A stretch of DNA of 64,000 bases from Caldichromatium japonicum (GTDB lineage: Bacteria > Pseudomonadota > Gammaproteobacteria > Chromatiales > Chromatiaceae), in contig NZ_CP048029.1 of the NCBI RefSeq assembly GCF_011290485.1, positions 620,001 through 684,000 on the forward strand, in the 5' to 3' direction. Of this stretch, positions 28,462 through 39,335 are shown piece after piece. Under the pieces are notes generated by a model that did no database searches, was not told the origin of the DNA, and saw nothing but the letters and a program-made list of their open reading frames with translations. The position numbers and the translations under genes are program-made. Every line of letters begins with the position of its first letter. The first letter of the stretch is position 1.

Positions 28462-28489
28462 TTGCGCGGGCTCGAAGATTGACTATAAT
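28462..28489 (+). promoter_or_regulatory. Sigma70-type promoter of tpiA-secG
   Basis: -35 TTGCGC (28462-28467), a 16-bp spacer and a perfect -10 TATAAT (28484-28489), 46 bp upstream of the tpiA ATG. Confidence 0.65.
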
Positions 28490-28534
28490 TTGCTCCCCAT
28501 TCAACAAATAAACAGTCTTTAAACGGCCTTCGTC

Positions 28535-29308
28535 ATGCGTCAGCCCTTGATCGCCGGTAATTGGAAGATGAACGGCAGCCGTGCCAGCGCCGAGGCGTTA
28601 ATGCGTGCGGTGGTCGGGGGGGTCTCAGGTGGAGGTTGCTCGGGCAAAGCGGCCGAAGTGGCGTTATGCGTCCCCTTCGTTTTCCTCGACCTCGGAGAGC
28701 GCATTTTGGCCGACACGCCGGTGCGCCTGGGTGCGCAAAACGTCTGTAGCGAACCTAGCGGCGCCTATACCGGCGAGATCGCGGCGGCCATGCTCAAAGA
28801 GTTTGGGTGTCGCTATGTGATCTGCGGTCATTCGGAGCGCCGGGACTATTACAGTGAGACTGATGCCCTGATCGCCAAAAAGATGGTTCGGGTGATCGAG
28901 GCCGGTATGCGTCCAATACTCTGTGTCGGCGAGACCTTGGAACAGCGCGAACAGGGTTTGACGCAGACTGTGGTGGCATCTCAGATCGACGCTGTCATCG
29001 CTGCAAACGGGATTCAGTCCTTTGCTCAGATCGAGATCGCTTATGAGCCCGTATGGGCGATCGGGACGGGCCGGACGGCTACGCCTGAGCAGGCGCAGGA
29101 GGTCCATTCGTTCATCCGCGCTCGGATCGCGAATCATGATGCCTTGATTGCCGACAAGATCCGCATCCTATATGGTGGCAGCATGAAGGCAGGGAATGCG
29201 GCCCAATTATTGGCGATGCCCGATATCGATGGCGGTTTGGTGGGCGGCGCATCCTTGGTGGCGGGTGAGTTTTTGGCGATCTGGCAAGCGGGGGATGCAT
29301 CGGCCTAA
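28535..29308 (+). CDS. tpiA: Triose-phosphate isomerase
   Basis: 257 residues, the usual length of a TIM barrel. N-terminal substrate Lys in AGNWKMNG, catalytic His in YVICGHSERR, catalytic Glu in IAYEPVWAIGTG and phosphate loop in ILYGGSMKAGN and GGLVGGASL. It interconverts dihydroxyacetone phosphate and glyceraldehyde 3-phosphate in glycolysis and the Calvin cycle. It precedes secG by 26 bp, the same order as in many gammaproteobacteria. Confidence 0.97.
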   Translation: MRQPLIAGNWKMNGSRASAEALMRAVVGGVSGGGCSGKAAEVALCVPFVFLDLGERILADTPVRLGAQNVCSEPSGAYTGEIAAAMLKEFGCRYVICGHSERRDYYSETDALIAKKMVRVIEAGMRPILCVGETLEQREQGLTQTVVASQIDAVIAANGIQSFAQIEIAYEPVWAIGTGRTATPEQAQEVHSFIRARIANHDALIADKIRILYGGSMKAGNAAQLLAMPDIDGGLVGGASLVAGEFLAIWQAGDASA

Positions 29309-29334
29309 CAAGCCGAAGCGCCGGCGGATAAATC

Positions 29335-29757
29335 ATGCAAACGATCCTGAGCATCCTTCAGGTCCTTTTATCGGTCGCCTTGATTGCTTTGATCTTGATT
29401 CAACACGGTCGAGGCGCCGACGCAGGTGCGGCCTTCGGCAGTGGGGCATCTGCAACCGTTTTCGGCGCCCGCGGCTCCGGATCTTTTCTAAGCCGGCTGA
29501 CCGCTATCCTGGCCACCCTTTTCTTTTTGACGAGCATGGGATTGGCCTATTATGCAGCTCGGACTGGCAATGCGCCGGGTTTGATGGATAAAATAGAGAT
29601 TCCTCAAAGCCTTCCAGATACGCCGGTTAAGGCCGTAGCGCCGGGCGCGGATTCGGATGTCCCTTCGGTTTCAACTGATGGGGGTGGGTCGGCGCCGGGT
29701 ACCGATGTTCCAGCGCCGCCAGGAACTCATCAAGCAAACGGCCCGGCGCAACAATGA
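29335..29757 (+). CDS. secG: Protein-export membrane protein SecG
   Basis: 140 residues. Two membrane helices (ILSILQVLLSVALIALILI and the segment around LTAILATLFFLTSM) flank the conserved loop with GAAFGSGASATVFGARGSG. It is part of the SecYEG translocon. The C-terminal tail is Pro/Gly/Asp-rich and longer than in E. coli. Followed after 19 bp by tRNA-Leu. Confidence 0.93.
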   Translation: MQTILSILQVLLSVALIALILIQHGRGADAGAAFGSGASATVFGARGSGSFLSRLTAILATLFFLTSMGLAYYAARTGNAPGLMDKIEIPQSLPDTPVKAVAPGADSDVPSVSTDGGGSAPGTDVPAPPGTHQANGPAQQ

Positions 29758-29776
29758 TTCAATGACATGCTATTTG

Positions 29777-29861
29777 GCCGACGTGGTGAAATTGGTAGAC
29801 ACGCTATCTTGAGGGGGTAGTGGCGCAAGCCGTGCCAGTTCGAGTCTGGCCGTCGGCACCA
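29777..29861 (+). tRNA. tRNA-Leu (anticodon GAG)
   Basis: An 85-nt class II tRNA with encoded CCA. Acceptor GCCGACG pairs with CGTCGGC; the anticodon loop has GAG between pairing strands CTATC and GGTAG; a long variable arm (TGGCGCAAGCCGT) and a T-arm with CAGTTCGAGTCTG follow. Confidence 0.95.
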
Positions 29862-29870
29862 TGCACATAA

Positions 29871-29909
29871 AAAACGGCGCCTTGCCTGCAGGTGAGGCGC
29901 CGTTTTTCT
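29871..29909 (+). terminator. Rho-independent terminator after tRNA-Leu
   Basis: An 11-bp perfect stem, AAAACGGCGCC and GGCGCCGTTTT, with a 14-base loop, leads into a T-run (TTTTT). It ends the tpiA-secG-tRNA-Leu unit. The A-run on the 5' side would also allow weak action on the other strand. Confidence 0.9.
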
Positions 29910-29966
29910 ATGGGCGTTTTTTGTCAAATACCTTGTAAAATCAAATAGTTTGAATTGGGTCGCGAA

Positions 29967-29996
29967 TTGACAGCGGTCGAAATGGTGCACTAGACT
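29967..29996 (+). promoter_or_regulatory. Sigma70-type promoter of the nuo operon
   Basis: -35 TTGACA (perfect), an 18-bp spacer and -10 TAGACT, 38 bp upstream of the nuoA start and just after the preceding terminator. Confidence 0.7.
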
Positions 29997-30034
29997 TTGA
30001 TCCTCTACCGTGCGCATCAGGCAAAGGTAATAGA

Positions 30035-30391
30035 GTGCTCGACCATTATTTGCCCATTCTCGTCTTCATCCTGGTCGTAATGCTTGTGGGGGCCGGCCCT
30101 CTGGTGCTTGGCTATCTGCTCGGCCCGCGACGCCCTGATGTAGCTAAGGATTCGCCTTATGAATGCGGCTTCGAGGCCTTCGAGCATGCGCGGATGAAGT
30201 TCGATGTCCGCTATTATCTCGTCGCCATTCTCTTCATCATCTTCGATCTCGAGATCGCATTTCTGTTTCCTTGGGCGGTGGCGCTTGTCGACGTCGGTGC
30301 CTATGCCTTTTGGTCCATGGCGATCTTCCTCGGTATCCTGGTCGTGGGCTTCATCTATGAGTGGAAAAAAGGGGCGCTGGAATGGGAATAG
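30035..30391 (+). CDS. nuoA: NADH-quinone oxidoreductase subunit A
   Basis: 118-residue membrane subunit at the junction of the arms of complex I. Three helices; conserved loop [23 protein letters not shown] and the Asp/Glu pair in [15 protein letters not shown]. The GTG start at 30035 is used because the frame upstream is closed. The end overlaps nuoB by 10 bp. First of 14 genes in standard order A to N. Confidence 0.96.
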   Translation: MLDHYLPILVFILVVMLVGAGPLVLGYLLGPRRPDVAKDSPYECGFEAFEHARMKFDVRYYLVAILFIIFDLEIAFLFPWAVALVDVGAYAFWSMAIFLGILVVGFIYEWKKGALEWE

Positions 30392-30858
30392 AGGGTCTGT
30401 TTGAAGAGGGCATCGTCACCACGACCGCCGATCAATTGATCAATTGGGCACGGACGGGATCGCTGTGGCCCATGACCTTTGGCCTGGCCTGCTGCGCGAT
30501 TGAGATGATGCATGCCGGCGCCTCGCGCTATGACCTCGACCGTTTCGGCATCATCTTTCGCCCCAGCCCACGCCAGTCGGATGTCATGATCGTGGCCGGT
30601 ACCCTGGTCAACAAGATGGCACCGGCCTTGCGCAAGGTCTATGACCAGATGGCCGAGCCGCGCTGGGTGATCTCCATGGGGTCCTGCGCCAATGGCGGAG
30701 GTTATTACCACTATTCCTATTCGGTTGTACGCGGCTGCGACCGGATCGTGCCGGTCGATATCTATGTCCCTGGCTGCCCGCCGACTGCTGAGGCCCTGCT
30801 TTATGGGATCTTGCAGCTCCAGGATAAGATCCGCCGTACCAACACCATTGCCCGCTAG
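30382..30858 (+). CDS. nuoB: NADH-quinone oxidoreductase subunit B
   Basis: 158 residues. It binds cluster N2, the last Fe-S centre before quinone. Ligand cysteines lie in [21 protein letters not shown] and [11 protein letters not shown]. The quinone-site sequence [16 protein letters not shown] is present. The start overlapping nuoA is preferred over a longer frame because it gives the conserved N terminus. Confidence 0.97.
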   Translation: MGIEGLFEEGIVTTTADQLINWARTGSLWPMTFGLACCAIEMMHAGASRYDLDRFGIIFRPSPRQSDVMIVAGTLVNKMAPALRKVYDQMAEPRWVISMGSCANGGGYYHYSYSVVRGCDRIVPVDIYVPGCPPTAEALLYGILQLQDKIRRTNTIAR

Positions 30859-30875
30859 GTTGTAGTTTCCCAGAC

Positions 30876-31589
30876 ATGGCAAGCTCTATCCCCAGCCGCC
30901 CTTCACGGATCGACAGGCTTGCTGCGATCCTGCGTGAATGCTTTCCAGGGCCGACATACGAGCTGATCGATACCGATCACGAGCTGACCCTGATTACGCC
31001 GTCTGAGCGCTGGGTCGAGACGGCACAAACACTGCGGGATGGCGAGACATTTGGCTTCGAGCAGCTCATCGATCTCTGCGGCGTTGATTATGCGGCCTAT
31101 GGGCGATCGGAATGGGAGACGGAAGAGGCGAGCTATACCGGCTTTGGGCGCGGTGTCGAGCGCGACCAAGGGCTCGCCCTCGAGCATCCCCAGCGCTTTG
31201 CGGTCGTGGTGCATCTGTTGTCCTTAAGCCACAACTGGCGGTTGCGCCTGCGCGCCTATCTCAGGGCAGATGAACCGATCATCGATTCCCTGGTCGAGGT
31301 CTGGGATGCGGCCAATTGGTTCGAGCGCGAGGCCTTTGACCTGTTCGGGATCCTCTTTAGAAATCACCCTGATCTGCGCCGCATCCTCACCGACTACGGC
31401 TTCGTCGGCCATCCCTTCCGCAAGGATTTCCCCTTGAGCGGACATGTCGAGATGCGCTATGACCCAGAGCTTGGGCGTGTGGTCTATGAGCCGGTCTCAA
31501 TCGAGCCGCGCGTCCTGGTCCCGCGGGTGATCCGCGCTGATGCCCGCTATGCGGGGCGGACGGCAGGCGAGGGGAGAACAGATGGCTGA
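30876..31589 (+). CDS. nuoC: NADH-quinone oxidoreductase subunit C
   Basis: 237-residue hydrophilic subunit of the Q-module, separate from nuoD (not fused as in E. coli). Signature [32 protein letters not shown] is split here into [13 protein letters not shown] and [11 protein letters not shown], followed by [19 protein letters not shown]. The 3' end overlaps the nuoD start by 8 bp. Confidence 0.96.
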   Translation: MASSIPSRPSRIDRLAAILRECFPGPTYELIDTDHELTLITPSERWVETAQTLRDGETFGFEQLIDLCGVDYAAYGRSEWETEEASYTGFGRGVERDQGLALEHPQRFAVVVHLLSLSHNWRLRLRAYLRADEPIIDSLVEVWDAANWFEREAFDLFGILFRNHPDLRRILTDYGFVGHPFRKDFPLSGHVEMRYDPELGRVVYEPVSIEPRVLVPRVIRADARYAGRTAGEGRTDG

Positions 31590-32841
31590 GATCCGCAATT
31601 ACACGATCAACTTCGGGCCCCAGCACCCCTCGGCGCATGGGGTCTTGCGCCTGGTGCTGGAGATGGACGGCGAGGTCATCGAGCGCGCCGACCCGCATAT
31701 CGGGCTTTTACATCGCGGGACCGAGAAGCTCGCCGAGTCCAAGCCATATAACCAGTCGATCGGGTATATGGATCGGCTGGACTATGTCTCCATGATGTGC
31801 AATGAGCACGGCTATGTGCGGGCGATTGAAAAGCTCTTGGGGATCGACCCCCCGCTGCGCGCCCATTACATCCGCACCCTGTTCGATGAGATCACGCGGA
31901 TCCTGAATCACCTGATGTGGCTAGGTGCGCATGCCCTCGACATCGGCGCCATGAGCGTCTTTTTGTATTGTTTCCGCGACCGTGAGGACCTGATGGATTG
32001 CTATGAGGCAGTCTCGGGAGCGCGCATGCATGCCACCTATTACCGCCCTGGCGGGGTCTACCGGGACCTCCCTGACCAGATGCCGCGCTATCAGGGTCCG
32101 ACCAAGTGGCACAGCGCCGAGGAGATTGCTCAGCGCAATGCGGCGCGCGCGGGCTCGCTCCTCGATTTCATCGAGGACTTCACCGAGCGCTTCCCCAGGC
32201 ATGTCGATGAATATGAGACCCTGCTCACCGACAATCGCATCTGGAAACAGCGCACGGTCGGGATCGGGGTGGTCTCGCCCGAGCGCGCACTCCAGCTCGG
32301 GTTTACCGGGCCCATGCTGCGCGGCTCAGGGATCGCCTGGGACCTGCGCAAGAAACAGCCCTATGCCGCCTATCACCTGGTCGACTTCGATGTGCCGGTC
32401 GGGGTCAATGGCGACTGTTATGACAGGTATCTGGTGCGCATCGAGGAGATGCGTCAATCTACCCGCATCATCCGTCAATGCGTCGATTGGCTGCGCGCCC
32501 ATCCAGGGCCGGTGGCGATCGATGACCCCAAGGTCTTCCCCCCCAGACGCGAAGAACTCAAACACAGCATGGAGGCCCTGATCCATCACTTTAAGCTCTT
32601 TACTGAGGGCTATTGCCCCGCCGCCCGGTGAGAGTCTATGCCGCGGTCGAGGCGCCCAAAGGCGAGTTTGGCTGTTACCTCAGTCTCGGATGGTGCCAAT
32701 AAGCCCTATCGCTTGAAGGTGCGCGCCCCCGGGTTTGCCCATCTCGCCGCTCTCGATGAGATGGCGCGCGGTCACATGCTGGCCGATGTAGTAGCCATCA
32801 TCGGGACGCTGGATATCGTCTTCGGGGAGATCGATCGCTGA
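31582..32841 (+). pseudogene. nuoD: NADH-quinone oxidoreductase subunit D with three single-base insertions near the 3' end
   Basis: Quinone-binding 49-kDa-type subunit. Codons 1-345 are normal ([35 protein letters not shown]). An extra C in the CCCC at 32616-32619, an extra A near 32633 and an extra A near 32682 take the reading through the other frames. The product as sequenced stops at 32629-32631 after 349 residues. Removing the three bases restores [25 protein letters not shown] and [16 protein letters not shown] up to GEIDR at 32841, which overlaps nuoE by 1 bp. The net change is +3, and the restored length is the usual about 417. Sequence error is the likeliest cause. Confidence 0.85.
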
Positions 32842-33368
32842 TGAGCTTGCGCAATACCCCCTTGACCGTCGATCACAGAATCGACAAAGAGACCCTGTTT
32901 GGTCCTGAGATCCGCGCGGCGATCGATGCCCAGATTGCCAAATATCCACCCGAATGGAAGCAATCGGCGGTTATGGCCGCCTTGACCATCGTCCAGGATG
33001 CCAACGGTGGCTGGTTGACGACCGAGCTCATGGATCGGGTTGCGGCCTATCTCGACATGCCACCGATTGCGGTCTATGAGGTCGCGACCTTTTATAGCAT
33101 GTATGACTTAAAGCCTCAGGGTCGGCACAAGGTCTGTGTTTGCAACAGCATCTCCTGCATGCTCAACGGCTCAGAGGCGCTGATCGCCCATGTCGAGCAT
33201 CAATACGGGGTCAAACCCGGTGAGATAAGCGCAGATGGGCGCTTTACGCTCAAGGAAGTCGAGTGTCTGGGCGCTTGTCGCGATGCACCCGTGGTCTTGA
33301 TCGACAAGGTCTATCACGAACGCCTGACGCCTGAGGCGCTCGACCGGCTGATCGAGGGGCTCGACTAA
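32841..33368 (+). CDS. nuoE: NADH-quinone oxidoreductase subunit E
   Basis: 175-residue thioredoxin-like subunit that binds a [2Fe-2S] cluster (N1a) in the NADH module. Ligands: C101 and C106 in VCNSISC, and C142 and C146 in ECLGAC. The ATG overlaps the nuoD stop (TGATG), and nuoF follows with no gap, so translation is coupled. Confidence 0.96.
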   Translation: MSLRNTPLTVDHRIDKETLFGPEIRAAIDAQIAKYPPEWKQSAVMAALTIVQDANGGWLTTELMDRVAAYLDMPPIAVYEVATFYSMYDLKPQGRHKVCVCNSISCMLNGSEALIAHVEHQYGVKPGEISADGRFTLKEVECLGACRDAPVVLIDKVYHERLTPEALDRLIEGLD

Positions 33369-34652
33369 ATGCTCGAACAAAACAGCGTCTGCCTTCGCAC
33401 CCTGCATCTCGATCCCGAGGTCCGGCATACCCTCGCCGCCTACCGCGATCTCGGTGGCTATGCGCAGTGGGAGCGCATCCTGCGCGAACGTCCAGACCCC
33501 GCGACCCTGATCGATGAGATCAAGCGTTCGGCGTTGCGTGGGCGCGGTGGGGCAGGCTTCCCGACAGGGCTCAAATGGACCTTCATGCCGCGTCAGGTGC
33601 CAGGTCAGAAATATATCGTCTGTAACTCGGACGAAGGTGAGCCTGGGACCTGCAAGGACCGTGACATCCTGCGCTATAACCCACATCAGGTGATCGAAGG
33701 GATGACGATCGCCGGCTACTGTATCGGGGCAACCGTCGGATACAACTATATCCGCGGCGAGTTCTATGAGCCCATCGCCCGCTTCGAGGCGGCCCTTGCA
33801 GAGGCCTATGCGGCTGGATTATTGGGGCGCAACATCCAGGGCTCGGGGATTGATTTCGATCTCTATACCCATTATGGCGCCGGGGCCTATATCTGCGGTG
33901 AGGAGACGGCCCTGCTTGAATCCATTGAGGGCAAAAAGGGTCAGCCGCGCTTCAAACCCCCATTCCCCGCGCAATATGGGCTCTATGGGCGGCCAACCAC
34001 CATCAATAATACCGAATCGCTGGCCTCCATACCGGTGATCCTGGAAAGGGGCGGCCAATGGTTCCTCGAACAGGGCCGTCCAAATAACGGGGGTTTAAAG
34101 ATCTTCTCGGTCACCGGCCATGTGAATCGCCCGAACAACTTCGAGGTCCCGCTAGGGACCTCTTTTAAGACCCTACTCGAGATGGCGGGCGGGGTCAAGG
34201 ACGGGCGCAAGCTCAAGGCGGTGATCCCCGGTGGTTCTTCCGTGCCTGTGGTCCCAGGCGAGGTGATGCTCGAGGTCGAGATGGACTATGACTCCATCGC
34301 CCGCGCGGGCTCTATGCTCGGCTCAGGGGCAGTCATCGTCATCGCTGAGGGCACCTGCATGGTCAGGGTGCTCTATAACCTGGCGCATTTTTATATGCAC
34401 GAGTCCTGCGGCCAGTGCACCCCCTGCCGCGAGGGGACAGGCTGGCTGGTGCGCATCCTCAAGCGCATCCTCGATGGACAAGGCCGCCCCGAAGACTTGG
34501 AGCTGCTCGAGAGCGTGGCGGGGCGTATCGGCGGGCGGACCATCTGTGCACTCGGCGATGCCGCGGCTATGCCGGTACAAAGCTTTTTGAAGCATTACCG
34601 GCACGAGTTTGCCTACATGATCGAACATCGGCGAAGCCTTGCCGAGCAGTAG
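33369..34652 (+). CDS. nuoF: NADH-quinone oxidoreductase subunit F
   Basis: 427 residues. It carries FMN, the NADH site and cluster N3. FMN/NADH motifs: [28 protein letters not shown] and [12 protein letters not shown]. The cluster cysteines lie in [12 protein letters not shown] and later in TICALGD. It accepts hydride from NADH and passes electrons to NuoE and NuoG. Adjacent to nuoE without spacer. Confidence 0.97.
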   Translation: MLEQNSVCLRTLHLDPEVRHTLAAYRDLGGYAQWERILRERPDPATLIDEIKRSALRGRGGAGFPTGLKWTFMPRQVPGQKYIVCNSDEGEPGTCKDRDILRYNPHQVIEGMTIAGYCIGATVGYNYIRGEFYEPIARFEAALAEAYAAGLLGRNIQGSGIDFDLYTHYGAGAYICGEETALLESIEGKKGQPRFKPPFPAQYGLYGRPTTINNTESLASIPVILERGGQWFLEQGRPNNGGLKIFSVTGHVNRPNNFEVPLGTSFKTLLEMAGGVKDGRKLKAVIPGGSSVPVVPGEVMLEVEMDYDSIARAGSMLGSGAVIVIAEGTCMVRVLYNLAHFYMHESCGQCTPCREGTGWLVRILKRILDGQGRPEDLELLESVAGRIGGRTICALGDAAAMPVQSFLKHYRHEFAYMIEHRRSLAEQ

Positions 34653-34720
34653 GGTGTGCATGGCGCACCCAAGGCCGTGAGAGGCGTATATACCCTCTAC
34701 CCATATCGAATCAGGCTGTG

Positions 34721-37110
34721 ATGACGGACAAGCTCAAGATCGAGATCGATGGCCGCCCCTACGAGGCAGACCCCGGCGAGATGATCATCGCGGTCGCCGA
34801 CCGCGAGGGGATTTCCATCCCCAGGTTCTGCTATCACAAAAAGCTGTCGATCGCCGCCAATTGCCGGATGTGTCTCGTTGAGGTGGAGCAGGGTGGGCGC
34901 CCTTTTCCTAAGCCCGTCCCGGCCTGCGCCACCCCGGTGGTCGAGGGGATGCGGGTGTGGACGCGCTCGCCCAAGGCCATCGAGGCCCAGCGCGGGACCA
35001 TGGAGTTTTTGCTGATCAATCATCCGCTCGACTGTCCCATCTGCGATCAGGGTGGCGAATGCGAGCTGCAAGACGTCGCCCTGGGCTATGGCAGTGCCTT
35101 TTCCCGCTTTGCCGAGGGCAAGCGCGTCGTTGAGGACGAAAACCTGGGGCCGCTCATCGCCACCGAGATGACCCGCTGTATCCATTGCACCCGCTGTGTG
35201 CGTTTCTGCGCCGAGGTTGCCGGTGTGCGCGAGTTAGGGGCGACCGGACGCGGCGAGAAGATGCGCATCGGCACCTTTGTCGGCCAGCTCGTGACCCATG
35301 AGCTCTCGGGTAATGTCATCGACCTCTGTCCAGTGGGCGCTCTGACCTCCAAACCCTATCGCTTCACCGCCCGCCCCTGGGAGCTGACCGCGCGCGACGG
35401 TATCGCGCCGCACGACGGCCTAGGCGCAAACATCAGCCTGCATGTCCGGCGCAATCGGGTGATGCGCGTGCATCCGCGCGACAACGAGGCGGTCAATGAG
35501 ACCTGGATCGCGGATCGAGATCGGTTCAGCTATGAGGGTCTGAATAGCCCTGACCGCTTGACTCGGCCCTGGATCAAGCGCGATGGTCGCTGGCAGGAGG
35601 CAGACTGGGGCGAGGCACTGCACCTGGTTGCCGAGCGCCTCAAGGCCGCTGAACCTGCCCGCCTCGGCTGGCTGATGGCGCCTAATGCCACCCTTGAGGA
35701 GCTATATCTTTCGGCGCGTATCATGCGCGGCCTGGGCAGCAGTAACATCGATCATCGCCTTCGCCAACAGGACTTCCGCGCCGATGCTGCAGACCCGCTG
35801 TTTCCCTGGTTGGGGGTGGCGGTCTCCGATCTGCCCAAGCAGCAGGCGATCCTCCTCATCGGCAGCCACATCCGGCATGAGCAGCCGCTGCTCGCCCACC
35901 GCATCCGTCAGGCAGCGCTCGCGGGCGCTGAGGTCATCTGCATCAACCCGCTGGGTCTGGAGCTCCATCATCGTGCCACCCAATTGCTCGGGACGCCGGC
36001 CAGCATGCTGCGCGACCTGGCGGCCATCGCGCGTGCGCTTGCGGTGCAGGGTGGTGGGCTCCTCGCTGATCTCATCGGGGCCGCTGAGCCGAGTGAGGCG
36101 CATGAGACGATCGCGCGCGCGCTGTTTCAGGCAGAGGGCGAGGGCATCGTATTGCTTGGGACCCTGGCCCAGGCGCACCCAGACTATGGCCTGCTGCGCA
36201 CCCTGGCCGACCTGATCGCCGAGGGGGCAGGGCTGCGGCTCGGGTATCTGCCAGCGGCGGCCAATAGCATCGGAGCGGCATCTGGGCGGGTGTCCATCCG
36301 GCAATCCAAGCGGGTGCCCATCCCGATCCTCAGCCGGGTTGGTCGGCTGGTGCCATGCTCGATCAGCCCTTACAGTCATTGGTGCTCTGGGGGCTCGAGC
36401 CGGATCTGGATCTTATCGATCCCCAGCGCGCGCGCCAAGGCTGTGAGCGGGCTGAGTGCGTCGTCGCCTGTTCGTCTTATGATGCCCCTGTATTGCGCGA
36501 TCTGGCCGATATCTTGCTGCCGATCGCGGCCTTCGCCGAGACCTCGGGCACCTTCGTCAATGCCAATGCGACCTGGCAGTCGTTTGCCGGGGCGGTGATG
36601 CCGCCGGGCGAGGCGCGACCTGGCTGGAAGGTCCTGCGGGTGCTCGGCAATCTCCTCGATCTATCTGGGTTTGAATATCAGGACAGCGCCGAGGTGCGCG
36701 AAGAGCTCGCCGCCCTGTGCGCGACCGCCACCCCAGATAACCGCCCGCGGGCGGCGCACTGGGAACCTGGAGCCTGGATCGCCGAGGGTCCTGCCCTGAT
36801 CCGGGTGGCCCACGTGCCGATCTATCGGCTCGACCCCTTGGTCCGGCGCGCACGGGCGCTCTCCCAGATGCCTGGCGCCGAATGGGTCGCCCGGCTGCAT
36901 CCTGAGCAGGCTGCCCAATTGGGCCTCGCCGAGGGCGATTGGGTGCGGATCAAACAGGGCGAGGCCGAAGGTAAGGCGCCGGTCTTGATCGATGCCCAAA
37001 TTCCGTTGGGTGTGATCGCCCTGCCAGCGGCTGTCTGCGGCAGTGAATCGCTAGGCGCGATGATCGGGCCGGTTGTGGTCGCACGTTTGAATAGACAGGC
37101 AGAGAGTTAA
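34721..37110 (+). CDS. nuoG: NADH-quinone oxidoreductase subunit G, frameshifted near 36280
   Basis: Large Fe-S subunit of the peripheral arm. N-terminal [2Fe-2S] motif in CYHKKLSIAANCRMCLVEVE, then [4Fe-4S] motifs NHPLDCPICDQGGECELQD and MTRCIHCTRCVRFCAEVAG, then a molybdopterin-oxidoreductase-like domain without cofactor. The first frame runs sensibly to NSIGAA (about 36280). One base is then missing, and the next frame gives IWAGVHPAIQAGAHPDPQP and AMLDQPLQSLVLWGLEPD through to 37110. Joined, the protein is about 796 residues. Decay or a single-base error is possible. It follows nuoF after 68 bp and precedes nuoH by 3 bp. Confidence 0.88.
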
Positions 37111-37113
37111 GCC

Positions 37114-38148
37114 ATGATCGAACTCTGGGAAGATCTCCCGCGTTTACTCCAGATCCTGTTGGGGATCGCGGCTATCCTTCTGCCGCTTTTGGCGCTTGTT
37201 GCCTATTACACCTATGCCGAGCGCAAGGTGATCGGCTATATCCAGATCCGTATCGGGCCCAATCGGGTCGGCTGGCGGGGTCTGCTCCAGCCTATCGCGG
37301 ACGCGGTCAAACTCCTGATGAAGGAGATCGTCATCCCTACCCGCGCCGATAAGACCCTGTTTTTGCTCGCCCCTCTGATCGCCATCGTCCCTGCGCTCTC
37401 TGTCTGGGCGGTTTTCCCCTTCGATGAGGGTCTGGTCCTCGCCGACATCAATGCCGGTTTGCTCTATATCCTGGCCTTAAGCTCACTTGGGGTCTATGGG
37501 ATCATCATCGCCGGCTGGTCATCGAACTCCAAATATGCCCTACTTGGGGCCATGCGCTCGGCGGCGCAGATGGTAGCCTATGAGATCGCCATGGGTTTTG
37601 CGTTGGTCGGGGTCCTAGTCGCCGCTGGCAGCCTGAACCTCGGCGCCATCGTCGAGGCGCAAAAGGGCCATCTCTTCACTTGGTTTTGGCTGCCGCTCCT
37701 GCCGCTCTTTGGTGTCTATCTCATCTCGGGGGTGGCCGAGACCAACCGCGCGCCCTTTGATGTCGCAGAAGGTGAGTCCGAGATCGTCGCCGGTTTCCAT
37801 GTCGAATATTCAGGGATGGCATTCGCCGTCTTTTTCCTCGCCGAATATGCCAACATGGTCCTGATCTCGGCTTTGACCGCGCTCATGTTCTTCGGCGGCT
37901 GGCTGTCGCCCTTGCCTCATACCTGGACCGGCGATCATTGGCTCTTGGGTGATGGCTTTCATTGGCTGCTCCTCAAGACCTTTTTCTTCATGTTTCTCTT
38001 CTTGTGGCTGCGGGCGACCTTCCCGCGCTATCGCTATGACCAGATCATGCGCCTAGGTTGGAAGGTCTTTATCCCGATCACGATCGTCTGGATCCTGGTC
38101 GTGGGGGCTGCGGTCATCTATCGTCTCCCGCCCTGGTGGTCGGTTTGA
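37114..38148 (+). CDS. nuoH: NADH-quinone oxidoreductase subunit H
   Basis: 344-residue membrane subunit with eight helices that forms part of the quinone chamber. Conserved stretches: [51 protein letters not shown] and [19 protein letters not shown], plus the C-terminal [14 protein letters not shown]. Intact. Confidence 0.97.
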   Translation: MIELWEDLPRLLQILLGIAAILLPLLALVAYYTYAERKVIGYIQIRIGPNRVGWRGLLQPIADAVKLLMKEIVIPTRADKTLFLLAPLIAIVPALSVWAVFPFDEGLVLADINAGLLYILALSSLGVYGIIIAGWSSNSKYALLGAMRSAAQMVAYEIAMGFALVGVLVAAGSLNLGAIVEAQKGHLFTWFWLPLLPLFGVYLISGVAETNRAPFDVAEGESEIVAGFHVEYSGMAFAVFFLAEYANMVLISALTALMFFGGWLSPLPHTWTGDHWLLGDGFHWLLLKTFFFMFLFLWLRATFPRYRYDQIMRLGWKVFIPITIVWILVVGAAVIYRLPPWWSV

Positions 38149-38162
38149 TGCGGAGTTCAGCG

Positions 38163-38654
38163 ATGTGGCAAGCCGCGCGCGACTATCTCAAGAGCCTATT
38201 CCTGATCGAGCTCTTCAAAGGGCTTGCGCTCACCGGCAGATATCTTTTCCAGCGCAAGTTCACCGTTCAGTATCCAGAAGAAAAGGCGCCGCTCTCGCCG
38301 CGTTTCCGCGGGCTCCATGCCCTGCGCCGCTATCCCAATGGGGAGGAGCGCTGCATCGCTTGCAAGCTCTGTGAAGCGGTCTGTCCGGCACTGGCCATCA
38401 CCATCGAGGCCGGACCGCGCCCCGATGGCTCGCGCCGCACCACCCGCTATGAGATCGATCTCTTCAAGTGCATCTATTGCGGCTTCTGCGAGGAGTCCTG
38501 TCCGGTGGACTCGATCGTCGAGACCAATGTCTATGAGTATCACTTTGAAAGACGCGGCGAGCATGTCCTGACCAAGGAGATGCTTTTGGCCATCGGCGAC
38601 AAATATGAGGCCGAGATCGAGATCGCCCGCGCCGCCGATGCCCCCTATCGTTGA
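38163..38654 (+). CDS. nuoI: NADH-quinone oxidoreductase subunit I
   Basis: 163-residue ferredoxin-type subunit with clusters N6a and N6b. Two motifs: [16 protein letters not shown] and [16 protein letters not shown]. An amphipathic N terminus anchors it to the membrane. The start MWQAARDYL is chosen for conservation; an ATG at 38148 would add five residues and overlap nuoH. Confidence 0.96.
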   Translation: MWQAARDYLKSLFLIELFKGLALTGRYLFQRKFTVQYPEEKAPLSPRFRGLHALRRYPNGEERCIACKLCEAVCPALAITIEAGPRPDGSRRTTRYEIDLFKCIYCGFCEESCPVDSIVETNVYEYHFERRGEHVLTKEMLLAIGDKYEAEIEIARAADAPYR

Positions 38655-38666
38655 GCGAAAGACCCC

Positions 38667-39326
38667 ATGGCCCAGAAGCTGATCTTTTATCTCTTTGCTG
38701 TCATCGCCCTCTGGTCGGCGGTGATGGTCGTGAGCCGCAAGAATCCAGTCCATGCCGTTTTATTTCTAGTTTTGACCTTTGTCACCAGTGCGGCCCTGTG
38801 GATTTTGCTCGAGGCCGAGTTTTTGGGGATCGTCTTGGTCCTGGTCTATGTCGGGGCAGTGATGGTGTTGTTCTTATTCGTGGTCATGATGCTCGACATC
38901 GATCTGGCAGTGCTGCGTGCCGGATTCGTCAGGAATCTGCCGCTTGCGCTCTTGATCGCTGCGCTCATGGCCGTCGAGATCCTGCTTTTGGTCGGACCCT
39001 CGCATTTCGGTTTTGCCCATTTCCCTCCACCCGCGCCCTTGGGTCCAGAGATCGATAACACACGCGAACTCGGGCGTCTGCTCTATACGGTCCATGTCTA
39101 TCCGGTCGAGATCGCCGCTGTGATCTTGCTGCTGGCCATCGTCGCTGCGATCCGGCTGACCCTGCGCCGCCGTCCCGATAACCGTTCACCCGACCCGCTC
39201 CATCAGATCCGGGTCCAACGTTCCGAACGGATCCGTCTTGTACGGATGCCTGTAGAGGATGTCGCGGCCCCCGCCCCCCTGACAGATCAGGGATCTCGAC
39301 AAGAGGCTGGAAGGCCAACCGCTTAA
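38667..39326 (+). CDS. nuoJ: NADH-quinone oxidoreductase subunit J
   Basis: 219 residues with five membrane helices. Conserved NPVHAVLFLVLTFV and YVGAVMVLFLFVVMML (pi-bulge helix region). The C-terminal hydrophilic tail of about 45 residues is longer than in E. coli and rich in Arg and Pro. Confidence 0.95.
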   Translation: MAQKLIFYLFAVIALWSAVMVVSRKNPVHAVLFLVLTFVTSAALWILLEAEFLGIVLVLVYVGAVMVLFLFVVMMLDIDLAVLRAGFVRNLPLALLIAALMAVEILLLVGPSHFGFAHFPPPAPLGPEIDNTRELGRLLYTVHVYPVEIAAVILLLAIVAAIRLTLRRRPDNRSPDPLHQIRVQRSERIRLVRMPVEDVAAPAPLTDQGSRQEAGRPTA

Positions 39327-39335
39327 GGGGAACCT

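Noticed and set aside
29730..30017. Minus-strand frame across tRNA-Leu and its terminator
   Set aside because: It is an antisense read-out of a tRNA and a hairpin, with no start context.
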